A DNA stretch of 64,000 nt from Planotetraspora mira. GTDB taxonomy: Bacteria; Actinomycetota; Actinomycetes; Streptosporangiales; Streptosporangiaceae. The notes beneath the pieces were generated by a model. The model did no database searches. It saw only the letters and a list, made by a program, of their open reading frames with translations, and was not told the origin of the DNA. Location of the stretch: the NCBI RefSeq assembly GCF_016863275.1, contig NZ_BOOO01000036.1, positions 158,975 through 222,974 on the forward strand, read 5' to 3'. Within the stretch, counting starts at the first letter, position 1. The number at the start of each line of letters is the position of its first letter. Below are positions 14,462-23,555 of the stretch, piece after piece. The position numbers were made by a program, and so were the translations under genes.

Positions 14462-15237
14462 CAGCGCCCGCCTCCCCCGTCGCCGCCGCCCGGTCCGTAC
14501 GGCACGGCCGTGCCTCGCCGTACGAGTTCGGCGAAGAAGCCGTCGATGGCGGCCCAGGCTTCCTCGCCTCCGCTGAACCCTTTCCAGTGCAGCCGGACGA
14601 GGCCGACCAGTTCGTAGCAGGCGGAGATCGGCACGAGGTGGCAGACGAAGGCTCCCGTGCGGTCGGTGCCGGCGCCGCGGTCGACGAGCAACGCCTCGAC
14701 GTCGGGCTCCGCCCCGGGAAGCTCGGGGTTGGCCGCGAGGATCCGCTCCCAGGCCGGGATCGGGAGCAGTGATTCGGTGGCGCCGGCGGGGCTGGGATAG
14801 AACGCGACGGCGTGGCCGAGCGCGGAGTTGTGGAAGAAGAACGCGGTGCGGACCGGGATCTGCAGTTCGTCCCAGTCGGTGGCCGACATGCGGAACTCCG
14901 GGGCGTGCAGGTAGCGGCGCGGCACGGCGCGGTAGCGGCCCTGCGCGGCGGGTGCGAAGAGCAGGTGGCAGCCGGGGCAGGCACACAGCAGTGCCCTGTC
15001 GTCCATGTCGACGACGTGGCCGTGGTCCTCCCCGACGGGTTCGGAGCACAGCTCACACCGTGTGCCCTCCGCGGGGCGCCGCGCCGTTCCCGGACCGGCG
15101 GCCGGGGACACCTGTGCCCCCGCCGCCGGGTGAGCCTGCTGATGGGCGCGCTGATGGTCAGGATGGTGGTCGAGATGGTGGTCCTGGTGGGTTCGCTGCG
15201 GCGGTTCGCGGAACCGGCGCAGCCCGCTCCCCGTCAC
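14458..15237 (-). CDS. DUF5947-like hydrogenase accessory protein with His-rich N-terminus
   Basis: The 259-residue protein has a His-rich N-terminal segment (eight His between residues 17 and 36), a zinc-ribbon-like Cys set (CELC and CACPGC, about 61-87) and a globular domain ending in Trp, as in the DUF5947 family of hydrogenase loci. The GTG start overlaps the upstream stop by GTGA (15234-15237), which supports real translation of the His-rich part. His-rich segments in maturation proteins such as HypB bind nickel; that role here is inference. Function otherwise unknown. Confidence 0.75.
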   Translation of the reverse strand: MTGSGLRRFREPPQRTHQDHHLDHHPDHQRAHQQAHPAAGAQVSPAAGPGTARRPAEGTRCELCSEPVGEDHGHVVDMDDRALLCACPGCHLLFAPAAQGRYRAVPRRYLHAPEFRMSATDWDELQIPVRTAFFFHNSALGHAVAFYPSPAGATESLLPIPAWERILAANPELPGAEPDVEALLVDRGAGTDRTGAFVCHLVPISACYELVGLVRLHWKGFSGGEEAWAAIDGFFAELVRRGTAVPYGPGGGDGGGGRW

Positions 15238-15917
15238 GAGATCTCCTCCGGCACCGGGCAGGGCCCCGGCGGGCGCCGCTGGATCTGCAGCAGCGGCCGG
15301 CCCGCGCCATGCCCGTTCGACGGTTCGGACGCGGTGCCATGGTGGTGATCGTGGCGCCCGGCGCGGCCGTCGATGCCGTCGTCGTGGTCGAGTCCTTCGA
15401 CGTCGACCCTGGTCACCTCGGGGGCCGCGCGCGTGATGGCCCGCTCGATGGCGCCGGTCACGGTCAGCCGCGAGGACGGGCAGCCGTGACAGGTTCCTTC
15501 GAGCCGCAGCCGCACCACCCCGGAGGGATCGACCCCGACCAGTTCCACTCCCCCGTCGTGCAGCCCGAGATGCGGCCGGACCTCCTCCAGCGCGCCCAGC
15601 ACCCGGTCGGCCGTCCCCAGCGGATGCAGGTCGTGCACGATGAGCAGGCCGGAGACGAGGTCGTCGGTGGTGAGCCGGTGCAGGACCTCGGCGGCCTCGG
15701 CCCCGGTGACGGTCCGCATGACACGCTCGAGGGCCTCGCCGTACAGGCCGACGAGGACCCGGACGAGTTCCTCGGCCTTCGACCGCGTGCCGTGCGGGCC
15801 GAGTTCGGCGAGTTCGGCGATGAGCGCCTCGACCCGGGCCCCCGCCTCGTGGACGTCCGCCATAGGCCCGTCAAAGGCCGCGCCGGCCCTGGTGTTGTGG
15901 TCGCTGGCTTCGGGCAT
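15234..15917 (-). CDS. NifU C-domain-type Fe-S scaffold protein
   Basis: The 227-residue protein contains a NifU-like domain (about 110-180) with the cluster-binding motif CHGCPSS. The N-terminal half is helical. The C-terminal tail includes HDHHHG. It probably assembles or carries Fe-S clusters for the hydrogenase small subunit or an electron partner. It starts 53 bases after hhyL and overlaps the DUF5947-like gene. NifU-type genes are common in group 1h clusters. Confidence 0.88.
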   Translation of the reverse strand: MPEASDHNTRAGAAFDGPMADVHEAGARVEALIAELAELGPHGTRSKAEELVRVLVGLYGEALERVMRTVTGAEAAEVLHRLTTDDLVSGLLIVHDLHPLGTADRVLGALEEVRPHLGLHDGGVELVGVDPSGVVRLRLEGTCHGCPSSRLTVTGAIERAITRAAPEVTRVDVEGLDHDDGIDGRAGRHDHHHGTASEPSNGHGAGRPLLQIQRRPPGPCPVPEEIS

Positions 15918-15970
15918 CTGCCCCGGGTTCCTTTCCGTCAGTCGGTCGTCAGCCGGTCACCGGGGGCCGG

Positions 15971-17758
15971 TCACGGCGCGGTGAAGGCGTGGGGGCTGTG
16001 CAGCGTGCGCAGCAGCTTTCCTTCGCCGAGGTACATGTGCACGCCGCAGGGCAGGCACGGATCGAAGCTGCGGATGGCGCGCATGATGTCGATGCCCTTG
16101 AAGTTCTCCGGGGAGTTCTCCTCGAAGATGGGCGTGTTCTGCACCGCGTCCTCGTACGGCCCGGGCGTGCCGTAGCTGTCGCGGACGCTGGCGTTCCACG
16201 GCGTCGGCGGGTAGGGGTGGTAGTTGGCGATCTTGCCGTTCCTGATGACCATGTGGTGGGACAGGACGCCGCGGACGGCCTCGGTGAAGCCGCAGCTGAT
16301 CGCCTCGTCGGGAACGGTGAACGGCTCCCAGGTCTGCGTACGGCCCTGCCGCACCTCGTTGAGCCCCTGCTCGGCGAAGTGGAGCGCGCAGGCCGCGACG
16401 TAGGCCTGGAAGTAGGAACGCGCGCGATTGCGTTCGAGGGCGTTGGACAGCGGCTCACCCTTGTGCGTCGGGATCTTCCACTCGAACGTCTTCTCCGGCT
16501 TGGTGGCCGTCCGCGGGAGGTTGATCAGCACACTGTGCCCGGTGGCCTTGACGTAGCCGATGTCGACGAGCCCGTTGAGCGCCGTCGACCACAGCCGCGC
16601 GATGGGTCCGCCGCCGGTGTCGAGGGCGAGCATGTCCTTCCCGTCGAACCAGCGGGGTGACATGACCCAGCTGTACTTGTCGGTGAAGTCGCGTTTCTGC
16701 GGCCGCGGGATGGTGTGCTGGTTCCACGGATGGCGGATGTCGACGGGGTTGCCGAGCGGGTCGTGGGTGACGAACGGGTCGGTGGCGCCCACCCAGTCGT
16801 CGTAGTAGGAACTGCCGAGCAGGATGCGGATGCCGAGGTTGATGTCGACGAGGTCGTTGGTGACCAGCCGCCCGTCGACGATGACGCCCGGCGTGACGAA
16901 CATCTTCCGGCCCCAGTCGCCCATGTTCTCGTAGGTGAAGTCGCAGTGGTCGGGGTCGTTGAGGCTTCCCCAGCAGCCGAGCAGGACGCGGCGGCGGCCG
17001 ACGTTCTCGTAGCCGGGCAGCGCGTCGTAGAAGAAGTCGAACAGGTCGTCGTGCATCGGCACGACCCGCTTCATGAACTCGACGTAGCGCATCAGCCGGG
17101 TCATGTAGTCGGTGAACAACTGCACGGTCGCGACCGTGCCGACCCCGCCCGGGTAGAGGGTGGAGGGATGCACGTGCCTGCCCTCCATCAGGCAGAACAT
17201 CTCGCGGGTGAGGCGGCTCATCGCCAGCGCCTCGCGGTAGAAGTCCCCCTCCAGGGGGTTGAGCGAGCGCATGATGTCGGCGATCGTCTTGTAGCCGTGG
17301 TCTCCGGCGTGCGGCGCCTCGGTCCGCTCGGCCTTGGCCAGGACCCCGGGGTTGGTCTCGCGGACCATCTTCTCGCAGTAGTCCACCCCCACCAGGTTCT
17401 CCTGGTAGATGTTGTGGTCGAACATGTATTCGGCGGCCTCGCCGCAGTTGATGATCCATTCGGCGAGGGCCGGTGGGCGTACGCCGTAGGCCATGTTCTG
17501 CGCGTAGACCGAGCAGGTGGCGTGGTTGTCGCCGCAGATGCCGCAGATCCTGCTGGTGATGAAGTGGGCGTCGCGGGGGTCCTTGCCCTTCATGAAGATG
17601 CTGTAGCCGCGGAAGATGGACGAGGTGCTGTAGCACTCGGCCACCTGCCGGTTGGCGAAGTCGATCTTGCAGTAGACGCCGAGACTGCCGACGATCCTGG
17701 TGATGGGATCCCAGGCCATCTCGACCAGCTCACGGCCTTGCTCCGATGAGGTCGTCAT
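15971..17758 (-). CDS. hhyL: Group 1h [NiFe]-hydrogenase large subunit
   Basis: The 595-residue protein holds the NiFe active site. L1 is RICGICGDNHATC (Cys72 and Cys75) and L2 is DPCLPCGVH (Cys568 and Cys571), giving the four bridging and terminal Cys ligands. A C-terminal extension of 21 residues follows the L2 His and would be cut off by the peptidase encoded at 11740-12264. The overall sequence (AWDPITRIVGSLGVYCKIDF; IFRGYSIFMKGKDPRDAHF) is that of the high-affinity actinobacterial type. The ATG lies one base after the hhyS stop. It oxidises H2 at the membrane with HhyS. Confidence 0.95.
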   Translation of the reverse strand: MTTSSEQGRELVEMAWDPITRIVGSLGVYCKIDFANRQVAECYSTSSIFRGYSIFMKGKDPRDAHFITSRICGICGDNHATCSVYAQNMAYGVRPPALAEWIINCGEAAEYMFDHNIYQENLVGVDYCEKMVRETNPGVLAKAERTEAPHAGDHGYKTIADIMRSLNPLEGDFYREALAMSRLTREMFCLMEGRHVHPSTLYPGGVGTVATVQLFTDYMTRLMRYVEFMKRVVPMHDDLFDFFYDALPGYENVGRRRVLLGCWGSLNDPDHCDFTYENMGDWGRKMFVTPGVIVDGRLVTNDLVDINLGIRILLGSSYYDDWVGATDPFVTHDPLGNPVDIRHPWNQHTIPRPQKRDFTDKYSWVMSPRWFDGKDMLALDTGGGPIARLWSTALNGLVDIGYVKATGHSVLINLPRTATKPEKTFEWKIPTHKGEPLSNALERNRARSYFQAYVAACALHFAEQGLNEVRQGRTQTWEPFTVPDEAISCGFTEAVRGVLSHHMVIRNGKIANYHPYPPTPWNASVRDSYGTPGPYEDAVQNTPIFEENSPENFKGIDIMRAIRSFDPCLPCGVHMYLGEGKLLRTLHSPHAFTAP

Positions 17759-17759
17759 G

Positions 17760-18836
<1,077 letters not shown>

Positions 18837-18964
18837 GACGCCTCCCCGTCTCGATACCGTGTCGATGGCTGTCGATGCAGGTCGACGGCCTCAGATGCCG
18901 TGCCTCGTGCCTGGTTCGCCGTGTGTCTCCGGGCTCGTCCCCCCGGTCTGCTCGGTCTGCTCGG

Positions 18965-19696
18965 TCACGGTGGGCTGGACGCCGGCGTGGCAGCGGCATG
19001 GTCGTGCTCCGCCGCCCGACGGCCGGCCAGGACGTGCTGGGTGATCTCCCACAGCACGTGGTAGACCGTCGTCTGCGTCTCCTGGATGCGGTGCACCGAC
19101 GAGGACGGGACGACGAAGAGGTGGTCGAGCACCCCTGCTTCGCAAAGCTCGGTGAGCATCCCGCCGTGCCCGCCGGCGAGGCCGACCGTGAGCATGCCCC
19201 GGCGTGCCGCCTCCTCGAAGGCCCGGGCCACGTTGGCCGAGCCCCCGCTGGTGGACAACCCGAGCGCGACGTCGCCGCGGCGGCCGAGCGCGGCGAGTTG
19301 GCGGGCGAATACGGCGTCGAAGCCCACGTCGTTGGACAGTGCCGTGACGACGGCGACATCGGTGGTCAGCGACAGGGCGGGCAGTGGGCGGCCATGGGCG
19401 GGACGCAGGAACGCGGTCGCCACCTCCTGGGCGTCGGTGCTGCTTCCGCCGTTGCCGAACGTGAACAGCCGCCCGCCGCCGGCGAAGGCGGCCGCCATCC
19501 GCTCGGCGCACACGGCGACGCGGTCGCCGCACAACTCGGCCATCCGGCGGCGCAGCAGCACGATCTCGGTGGCCTTGCCCTCGGAGGACCGGGTGGCGTC
19601 GGCCCAGACCGGGGCCGGGTCGGCCGAGGCCTCGTAGAGGAACGGGTACAGCTCCCGCATCCCCCGGCCGCGTGCCGGGTCCTCAGCGACACCCAT
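18965..19696 (-). CDS. SIS-domain protein, GmhA-like (second of two)
   Basis: The 243-residue protein has a SIS (sugar isomerase) fold: GGGRLFTFGNGGSSTDAQEVA, LSTSGGSANV and LAGGHGG match the phosphosugar-binding loops of phosphoheptose isomerase GmhA. A helical N-terminal part precedes it. The ATG at 19696 overlaps the HypC-like gene by 14 bases; ATG at 19660 is an alternative. No heptose or lipopolysaccharide genes occur nearby, so a sugar-phosphate isomerase role is doubtful. SIS genes recur in actinobacterial hydrogenase clusters, with unknown function. Confidence 0.8.
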   Translation of the reverse strand: MGVAEDPARGRGMRELYPFLYEASADPAPVWADATRSSEGKATEIVLLRRRMAELCGDRVAVCAERMAAAFAGGGRLFTFGNGGSSTDAQEVATAFLRPAHGRPLPALSLTTDVAVVTALSNDVGFDAVFARQLAALGRRGDVALGLSTSGGSANVARAFEEAARRGMLTVGLAGGHGGMLTELCEAGVLDHLFVVPSSSVHRIQETQTTVYHVLWEITQHVLAGRRAAEHDHAAATPASSPP

Positions 19697-20057
19697 CGTC
19701 GTCCACCCTCGTGACGACGGCGATGGCCTCCTTGGCGTGCACCAGGATGGTGTCGCCCACGGCGGTCTCCACCAGCGCCACGCTGACCTCCTCCGGCTCG
19801 CCGTCACCGGTGTCGACGACCGCCATGTCCCGGTACTTCAGGCGCACGACCGTGACCGGTATGGCCTCGTCGGAACATGTGACGCAGCCGCCGGTCGAGT
19901 GGCAGTCGTCACCCGAACCGTCGAAAGCGTCATCGGTGTCGCCGATCTCGAGGATCTCGCCGAATTCGCCGACGAACAGGTCGCTCAAGCGGTCGTGCGA
20001 GCCGTCATCCGAGCCGTCGCGCAGACGGCCGCCGGGCTCGCCGGTGGGTTCGTTCAT
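19683..20057 (-). CDS. Divergent HypC/HupF-family protein
   Basis: The 124-residue protein has an acidic N-terminal extension of about 55 residues before a HypC-like core: GGCVTCSDEAIPVTVVRL, then the beta-strands DMAVVDTGDGEPEEVSVALV and VGDTILVHAKEAIAVV. In classical HypC the functional Cys is residue 2; here the equivalent Cys pair is internal (CVTC), so the mechanism may differ. It overlaps both neighbouring SIS genes (ATGA at 20054-20057). Either a special hydrogenase chaperone or a regulator of the SIS pair. Confidence 0.75.
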   Translation of the reverse strand: MNEPTGEPGGRLRDGSDDGSHDRLSDLFVGEFGEILEIGDTDDAFDGSGDDCHSTGGCVTCSDEAIPVTVVRLKYRDMAVVDTGDGEPEEVSVALVETAVGDTILVHAKEAIAVVTRVDDDGCR

Positions 20058-20680
20058 GTGAGGGCCTCCCCGCCCTGTTCGAGAAAGACGTGGACCAGTT
20101 CCCACATCAGGTGATAGGTCGTGACGTGGATCTCTTTGACCACGGCGGGGTCGGTCGAGGCGACGGCGATGACATGGTCGGCGCGCGTCATCGGTCCGGC
20201 ACGGTCTGCATGATCTGTACGGTCTGCATGGTGTGCGCCCGTCAGGGCGACGGTCAGCAGGTCCAGATCATGGGCGGCCGCAAGGCCCTGCCGTACGGCG
20301 GGGCTTCCGCCGTCCCGGGAGATCCCCAGTGCGATGTCGCCGGGATCCGCCCAGTGGCGGACCTGATGGGCGAACACCTCGGCCATCCCGTCGTCGGTGC
20401 CGACCGCGGAGACCGTCGCGGCGTCGTTGCTGAGCGCCAGGGCGGGCAGCGCCGGTTTGCCCACGATGACGGGGTGCATGAACTCGACGGCGACGTGGGC
20501 GGCGTCGGTGCCCGCCCCTCCGCTGCCGAAGACGACGAGCTTTCCGCCGCGGCGGAACCGCACGGCCATGTCACGGGCCGTGCGGGTGATCAGCTCCGCG
20601 TCGCGCGCGAGTGCGCCGCCGGCGGTGTCCCGGCGGGCGAAGGCCTCACGTGCGACCTGCTCGATCGATGCGACGGACAT
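20054..20680 (-). CDS. SIS-domain protein, GmhA-like (first of two)
   Basis: The 208-residue protein is a second GmhA-like SIS protein: GGKLVVFGSGGAGTDAAHVA, ISRDGGSPAV and a His-rich insert (TGAHHADRTDHADRAG) near 155-170. ATG at 20680 has AAGGAG upstream (AAGGAGCGTCACATG). It is the first gene of the whole hydrogenase operon, so the operon promoter should lie in 20681-20879. It differs enough from the 18965-19696 protein to suggest a heteromer rather than a fresh duplication (inference). Confidence 0.8.
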   Translation of the reverse strand: MSVASIEQVAREAFARRDTAGGALARDAELITRTARDMAVRFRRGGKLVVFGSGGAGTDAAHVAVEFMHPVIVGKPALPALALSNDAATVSAVGTDDGMAEVFAHQVRHWADPGDIALGISRDGGSPAVRQGLAAAHDLDLLTVALTGAHHADRTDHADRAGPMTRADHVIAVASTDPAVVKEIHVTTYHLMWELVHVFLEQGGEALT

Positions 20681-20801
20681 GTGACGCTCCTTGACGGTAG
20701 TCGTCAGGCTACGGTGGGTGTCCGAGGACGAGATACCTCGAGCGTCACAACCCCGAGTAAAGCTCTTATCGCGGGCGTAATCCCCCTGTCTCCGGCAGGT
20801 C

Positions 20802-20840
20802 CTCGCGAGGCGAGCCGCTCGGGCACTCGCGAGGCGAGCC
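20802..20840. promoter_or_regulatory. Two 15-bp direct repeats in the hydrogenase/epimerase divergent promoter region
   Basis: CTCGCGAGGCGAGCC occurs at 20802-20816 and 20826-20840, identical copies 24 bp apart. Each contains the palindrome CTCGCGAG. They lie between the hydrogenase operon and the divergent epimerase gene, 122-160 bases before the hydrogenase start. A shorter inverted repeat (CGAG-N4-CTCG) is at 20729-20740. Candidate activator or repressor sites. Confidence 0.45.
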
Positions 20841-20879
20841 ACAGGGCGGAGGGGTGCGGCAGGACTATCATCCGCCGCT

Positions 20880-21836
20880 ATGCGGATTCTGATTCTCGGC
20901 GGCACCTCGTTCGTCGGCCGGGCCATCGTCGACGAAGCACGGGAGACCGGTGCCGATGTGACCCTCTTCTGCCGCGGCAGAACCGGCCCCGAGGTGTTCC
21001 CCGACCTGCCGCGACGCATCGGCGACCGCGACGCCGGCGACTACGCGGCGCTGGGTGACGATGTCTGGGACGCGGTGGTGGATGTCAGCGGCTACGTGCC
21101 CCGGCACGTACGGCAGGCCTCCGACGCGATCGGCGAGCAGGTCGGCCGGTACCTGTTCATCTCCAGCAACGCGGTCTACCGGCCCGGTTGCGGGCCGGGC
21201 TCGGACGAGGACGCGCCGCGCCTCCCGGCGGAGCGGGACACCGAACAGATCGGGGCCGACACCTACGGGCCGCTCAAGGTGGCCTGTGAGGACGACCTGC
21301 TGGCCAGGTTCGGGCAACGGGCAACGATCGTGCGGCCCGGGGTCGTGGCCGGGCCGTACGACAACCAGGACCTGTTCACGTACTGGGTGCGCCGGGCCTC
21401 ACGCGGTGGACGGGTCGCCCTGCCCGGACGTCCCGAACAGCCGGTGCAGGTGGTCGATTCACGTGACCTCGCCCGTCTCGTCGTGCGCCTGCTCGCCGAT
21501 GACCGGCCGGGCGCCTTCAACGCGGTGGGCCCGGCCGAGCCGGTGACGCTGGCCGGGCTCGTCGAGACGTGCGCGGCCGCGGCCGGCACTCACGTCGAGA
21601 TCGTGCCGGTGCCGCCCGAGTCGGCGCCGCCCCGGTTCCCGCTGGTGCGCACCGATCCGGTCTGGGCGTTGACGTTCCAGCGCAGCGCCGCGCGCGCTCA
21701 TGCGGCCGGCATGCCCGCGACGCCGCTGGCCGTCACCGCCGCCGACGTCCTGGCCTGGGATCGCGAGCGGGGCCTGCCGCCGCTGTCGGTGGGCCTGTCC
21801 CCGGAGGAGGAGGACAGGATTCTCGCCGGAGCATGA
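20880..21836 (+). CDS. NAD-dependent epimerase/dehydratase family protein
   Basis: The 318-residue protein is an extended SDR. It has an N-terminal Rossmann motif GGTSFVGR (residues 7-14), a Ser-containing strand FISSNAVY, and a YGPLK motif (YxxxK) as catalytic pair. It probably reduces or epimerises a nucleotide-sugar or similar substrate. TATCAT at 20865-20870 lies just before the ATG, so the mRNA could be leaderless. Divergent from the hydrogenase operon; no functional link is visible. Confidence 0.85.
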   Translation: MRILILGGTSFVGRAIVDEARETGADVTLFCRGRTGPEVFPDLPRRIGDRDAGDYAALGDDVWDAVVDVSGYVPRHVRQASDAIGEQVGRYLFISSNAVYRPGCGPGSDEDAPRLPAERDTEQIGADTYGPLKVACEDDLLARFGQRATIVRPGVVAGPYDNQDLFTYWVRRASRGGRVALPGRPEQPVQVVDSRDLARLVVRLLADDRPGAFNAVGPAEPVTLAGLVETCAAAAGTHVEIVPVPPESAPPRFPLVRTDPVWALTFQRSAARAHAAGMPATPLAVTAADVLAWDRERGLPPLSVGLSPEEEDRILAGA

Positions 21837-21890
21837 GCGCGTCACGTGAGGTCCCGGTCGGCGGGCTGGGACCTACTGCAGGGCTGGGAC

Positions 21891-22289
21891 CTACTCCACG
21901 GCGTAGTCGAGCGTGTAGGCGTGGCCGCCGTCCTCGAGGATCTCGATCCGGCCCTCGCCGCGCAGCCCGGTGAGCTCACCGGTTCCCGAGGTGGAGACGA
22001 TCAGCCAGCGCATCCAGGGTTTGCCGTCGTCGTCGCCGCCCGCGCTGTGCTGCAGGACGAAGGTGCCCTTGCGGCCGCCAAGAGTTCCTTCGACATGCTC
22101 GATGCCGACGTAGGCCGCGGGGCCGGCTTCGGTGCCGACGGTCATGATCTCGGTGGTGCTGGTGCCCTCGAGGTCGCCGCGGAATGCCTTGCTGATGCGC
22201 GTCCGCCCGATCGTGGCGCCTGTCTTCTCCTCAGTGGCCACCTCTTCCCAGCCGGTGATGTCGAACATGCCCGTCGCGTGATTCGTCAT
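21891..22289 (-). CDS. DUF3224 family protein
   Basis: The 132-residue protein starts MTNHATGMFDITGWEE and contains the family pattern ISKAFRGDLEGTSTTEIMT, AYVGIEHVEGTLGGRKGTFVLQH and GTGELTGLRGEG. This is a small beta-barrel (allene-oxide-cyclase-like) family common in actinobacteria with no proven activity. It is complete in length. A tandem repeat of GGGCTGGGACCTACT-like sequence lies just past its stop (about 21866-21892). Confidence 0.85.
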   Translation of the reverse strand: MTNHATGMFDITGWEEVATEEKTGATIGRTRISKAFRGDLEGTSTTEIMTVGTEAGPAAYVGIEHVEGTLGGRKGTFVLQHSAGGDDDGKPWMRWLIVSTSGTGELTGLRGEGRIEILEDGGHAYTLDYAVE

Positions 22290-22362
22290 GTCTCGACCCT
22301 GCCGCATTTTCCTGTCATCCGCCGTCAGGTATGACCGGCTCGGCTGACGTCGCCCGCCTCCG

Positions 22363-22824
22363 TCATCCGGGCAGTTCGCCGAGCGCCGCGGCAATGGCCG
22401 GCCCATCCTGGTACTCCCGGACGTGCACGATCTTCCCGTCGCGGACGCGGAGAACGGTGACGAATCCCGCCGACGCCTGGCGGCCGGTCGTGAGCACCGT
22501 GCCGGCGAGAAGGTACTCGGCGATGATCACCTCGGGGTCGGCGGTCTCATGGATGACGAGGTCGCGGAACTCCTCGAACCGCACAGGCAGTGCGGCCCGG
22601 CCGGGCCCGGCGATCGCCTCGAACGCGGCTCTGCCCTCGATGCGGCGCGGCCGTCCCGGCAGGTTGAAGGGCCACTCCACCACCAGGTCGTCCGCGAGGT
22701 CGCCGCCGTACGCCGTGGGGCCGGCCGTGCTCGTCGCGCCGTTCGCGTCTTGTTGCTCATCGGGGAAACCGGACAGCACGGCGTGCTGCCACCGGGTGAA
22801 GGCGTCGCGTGGGGTGAGGGTCAT
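22363..22824 (-). CDS. NTF2/SnoaL-like protein
   Basis: The 153-residue protein has the cone-shaped NTF2-like fold pattern (helix TPRDAFTRWQHAVLSG, then strands with DDLVVEWPF and the ending GKIVHVREYQDGPAIAAALG). Members include cyclases, isomerases and many unassigned proteins. It is divergent from a TetR gene, and two 16-bp palindromes lie between them, so it is the probable TetR target. Confidence 0.8.
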   Translation of the reverse strand: MTLTPRDAFTRWQHAVLSGFPDEQQDANGATSTAGPTAYGGDLADDLVVEWPFNLPGRPRRIEGRAAFEAIAGPGRAALPVRFEEFRDLVIHETADPEVIIAEYLLAGTVLTTGRQASAGFVTVLRVRDGKIVHVREYQDGPAIAAALGELPG

Positions 22825-22872
22825 GAGGTCCTGATTCCTTTCCCTGGGGGTCCGGACTGCATGCCGTACACT

Positions 22873-22915
22873 CGGAGTCGTGACTCCGCTTAGAAAATAC
22901 GGAGCGACGACTCCG
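22873..22915. promoter_or_regulatory. Pair of TetR-type operators
   Basis: CGGAGTCGTGACTCCG (22873-22888) is a perfect palindrome and CGGAGCGACGACTCCG (22900-22915) is a close second copy, 27 bp apart. Both sit between the divergent NTF2-like gene and the TetR gene, the second ending 8 bases before the TetR start. Confidence 0.75.
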
Positions 22916-22922
22916 CTTGTCA

Positions 22923-23489
22923 ATGGGTGAGGGGCGGCCGCTGCGCGCGGACGCCCAGCGGAACCGCGCAAAGATCCTCGACGCGGCCGAAGCCGTCTTC
23001 GCGGCCCAGGGCCTGTCGGCCTCCACGGAGGATGTGGCGAAGGAGGCCGGCGTCGGCATCGGCACCGTCTTCCGCCACTTCCCCGCCAAGGAGTCGCTGA
23101 TCGAGGCGGTCTTCCTCGCGCGGGTGCGCGCACTGGCCGACAAGGCGGCGGCGTTGTCGCAGGCCCAGGCGGGCCCGGCGTTCTACGGGTTCTTCACCTA
23201 CGCGGTGGAGCAGGCGGCGACACAGAGCGCCTACGCCGACGTGCTGTCGGAGGCCGCGGTCGCGGGGGGCGGCGGCGGGGAGCCGTCCGTGGTCGGGGTG
23301 GAACTGGCGGCCACCGTCGAGACGTTGCTGGTCCGCGCGCAGCAGGCCGGAGCCGTCCGCGCCGACGTCGGTCCCGCGGAGCTGATCGCGTTGCTGATCG
23401 GAGCGTCCCGGGCGGCGGAGCGGGTGAGTCCGGACGTCCGGACTCGGGCGCTCGACATCGTGTTCGACGGGCTTCGTCCTATTCGGTGA
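22923..23489 (+). CDS. TetR family transcriptional regulator
   Basis: The 188-residue protein has an N-terminal TetR HTH (about residues 12-58: NRAKILDAAEAVFAAQG, STEDVAKEAGVGIGTVFRHF) and a helical ligand-binding C-domain with a Gly-rich loop. The ATG at 22923 is chosen; an upstream TTG at 22917 adds only two residues. It probably represses itself and the divergent NTF2-like gene through the paired palindromes at 22873-22915. Confidence 0.9.
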   Translation: MGEGRPLRADAQRNRAKILDAAEAVFAAQGLSASTEDVAKEAGVGIGTVFRHFPAKESLIEAVFLARVRALADKAAALSQAQAGPAFYGFFTYAVEQAATQSAYADVLSEAAVAGGGGGEPSVVGVELAATVETLLVRAQQAGAVRADVGPAELIALLIGASRAAERVSPDVRTRALDIVFDGLRPIR

Positions 23490-23555
23490 TGACATGAGCG
23501 CATCCGACAAGAAACTTATCTGAATCCTGAAAACCCCGTCACTTCCCAACCTTCA

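Noticed and set aside
12261..15056. A single 931-residue protein across the accessory-gene region
   Set aside because: Only the part after 13820 has protein-like composition in this frame; upstream, the DUF5947-like and DUF6084-like genes occupy the other frames with GTGA junctions.
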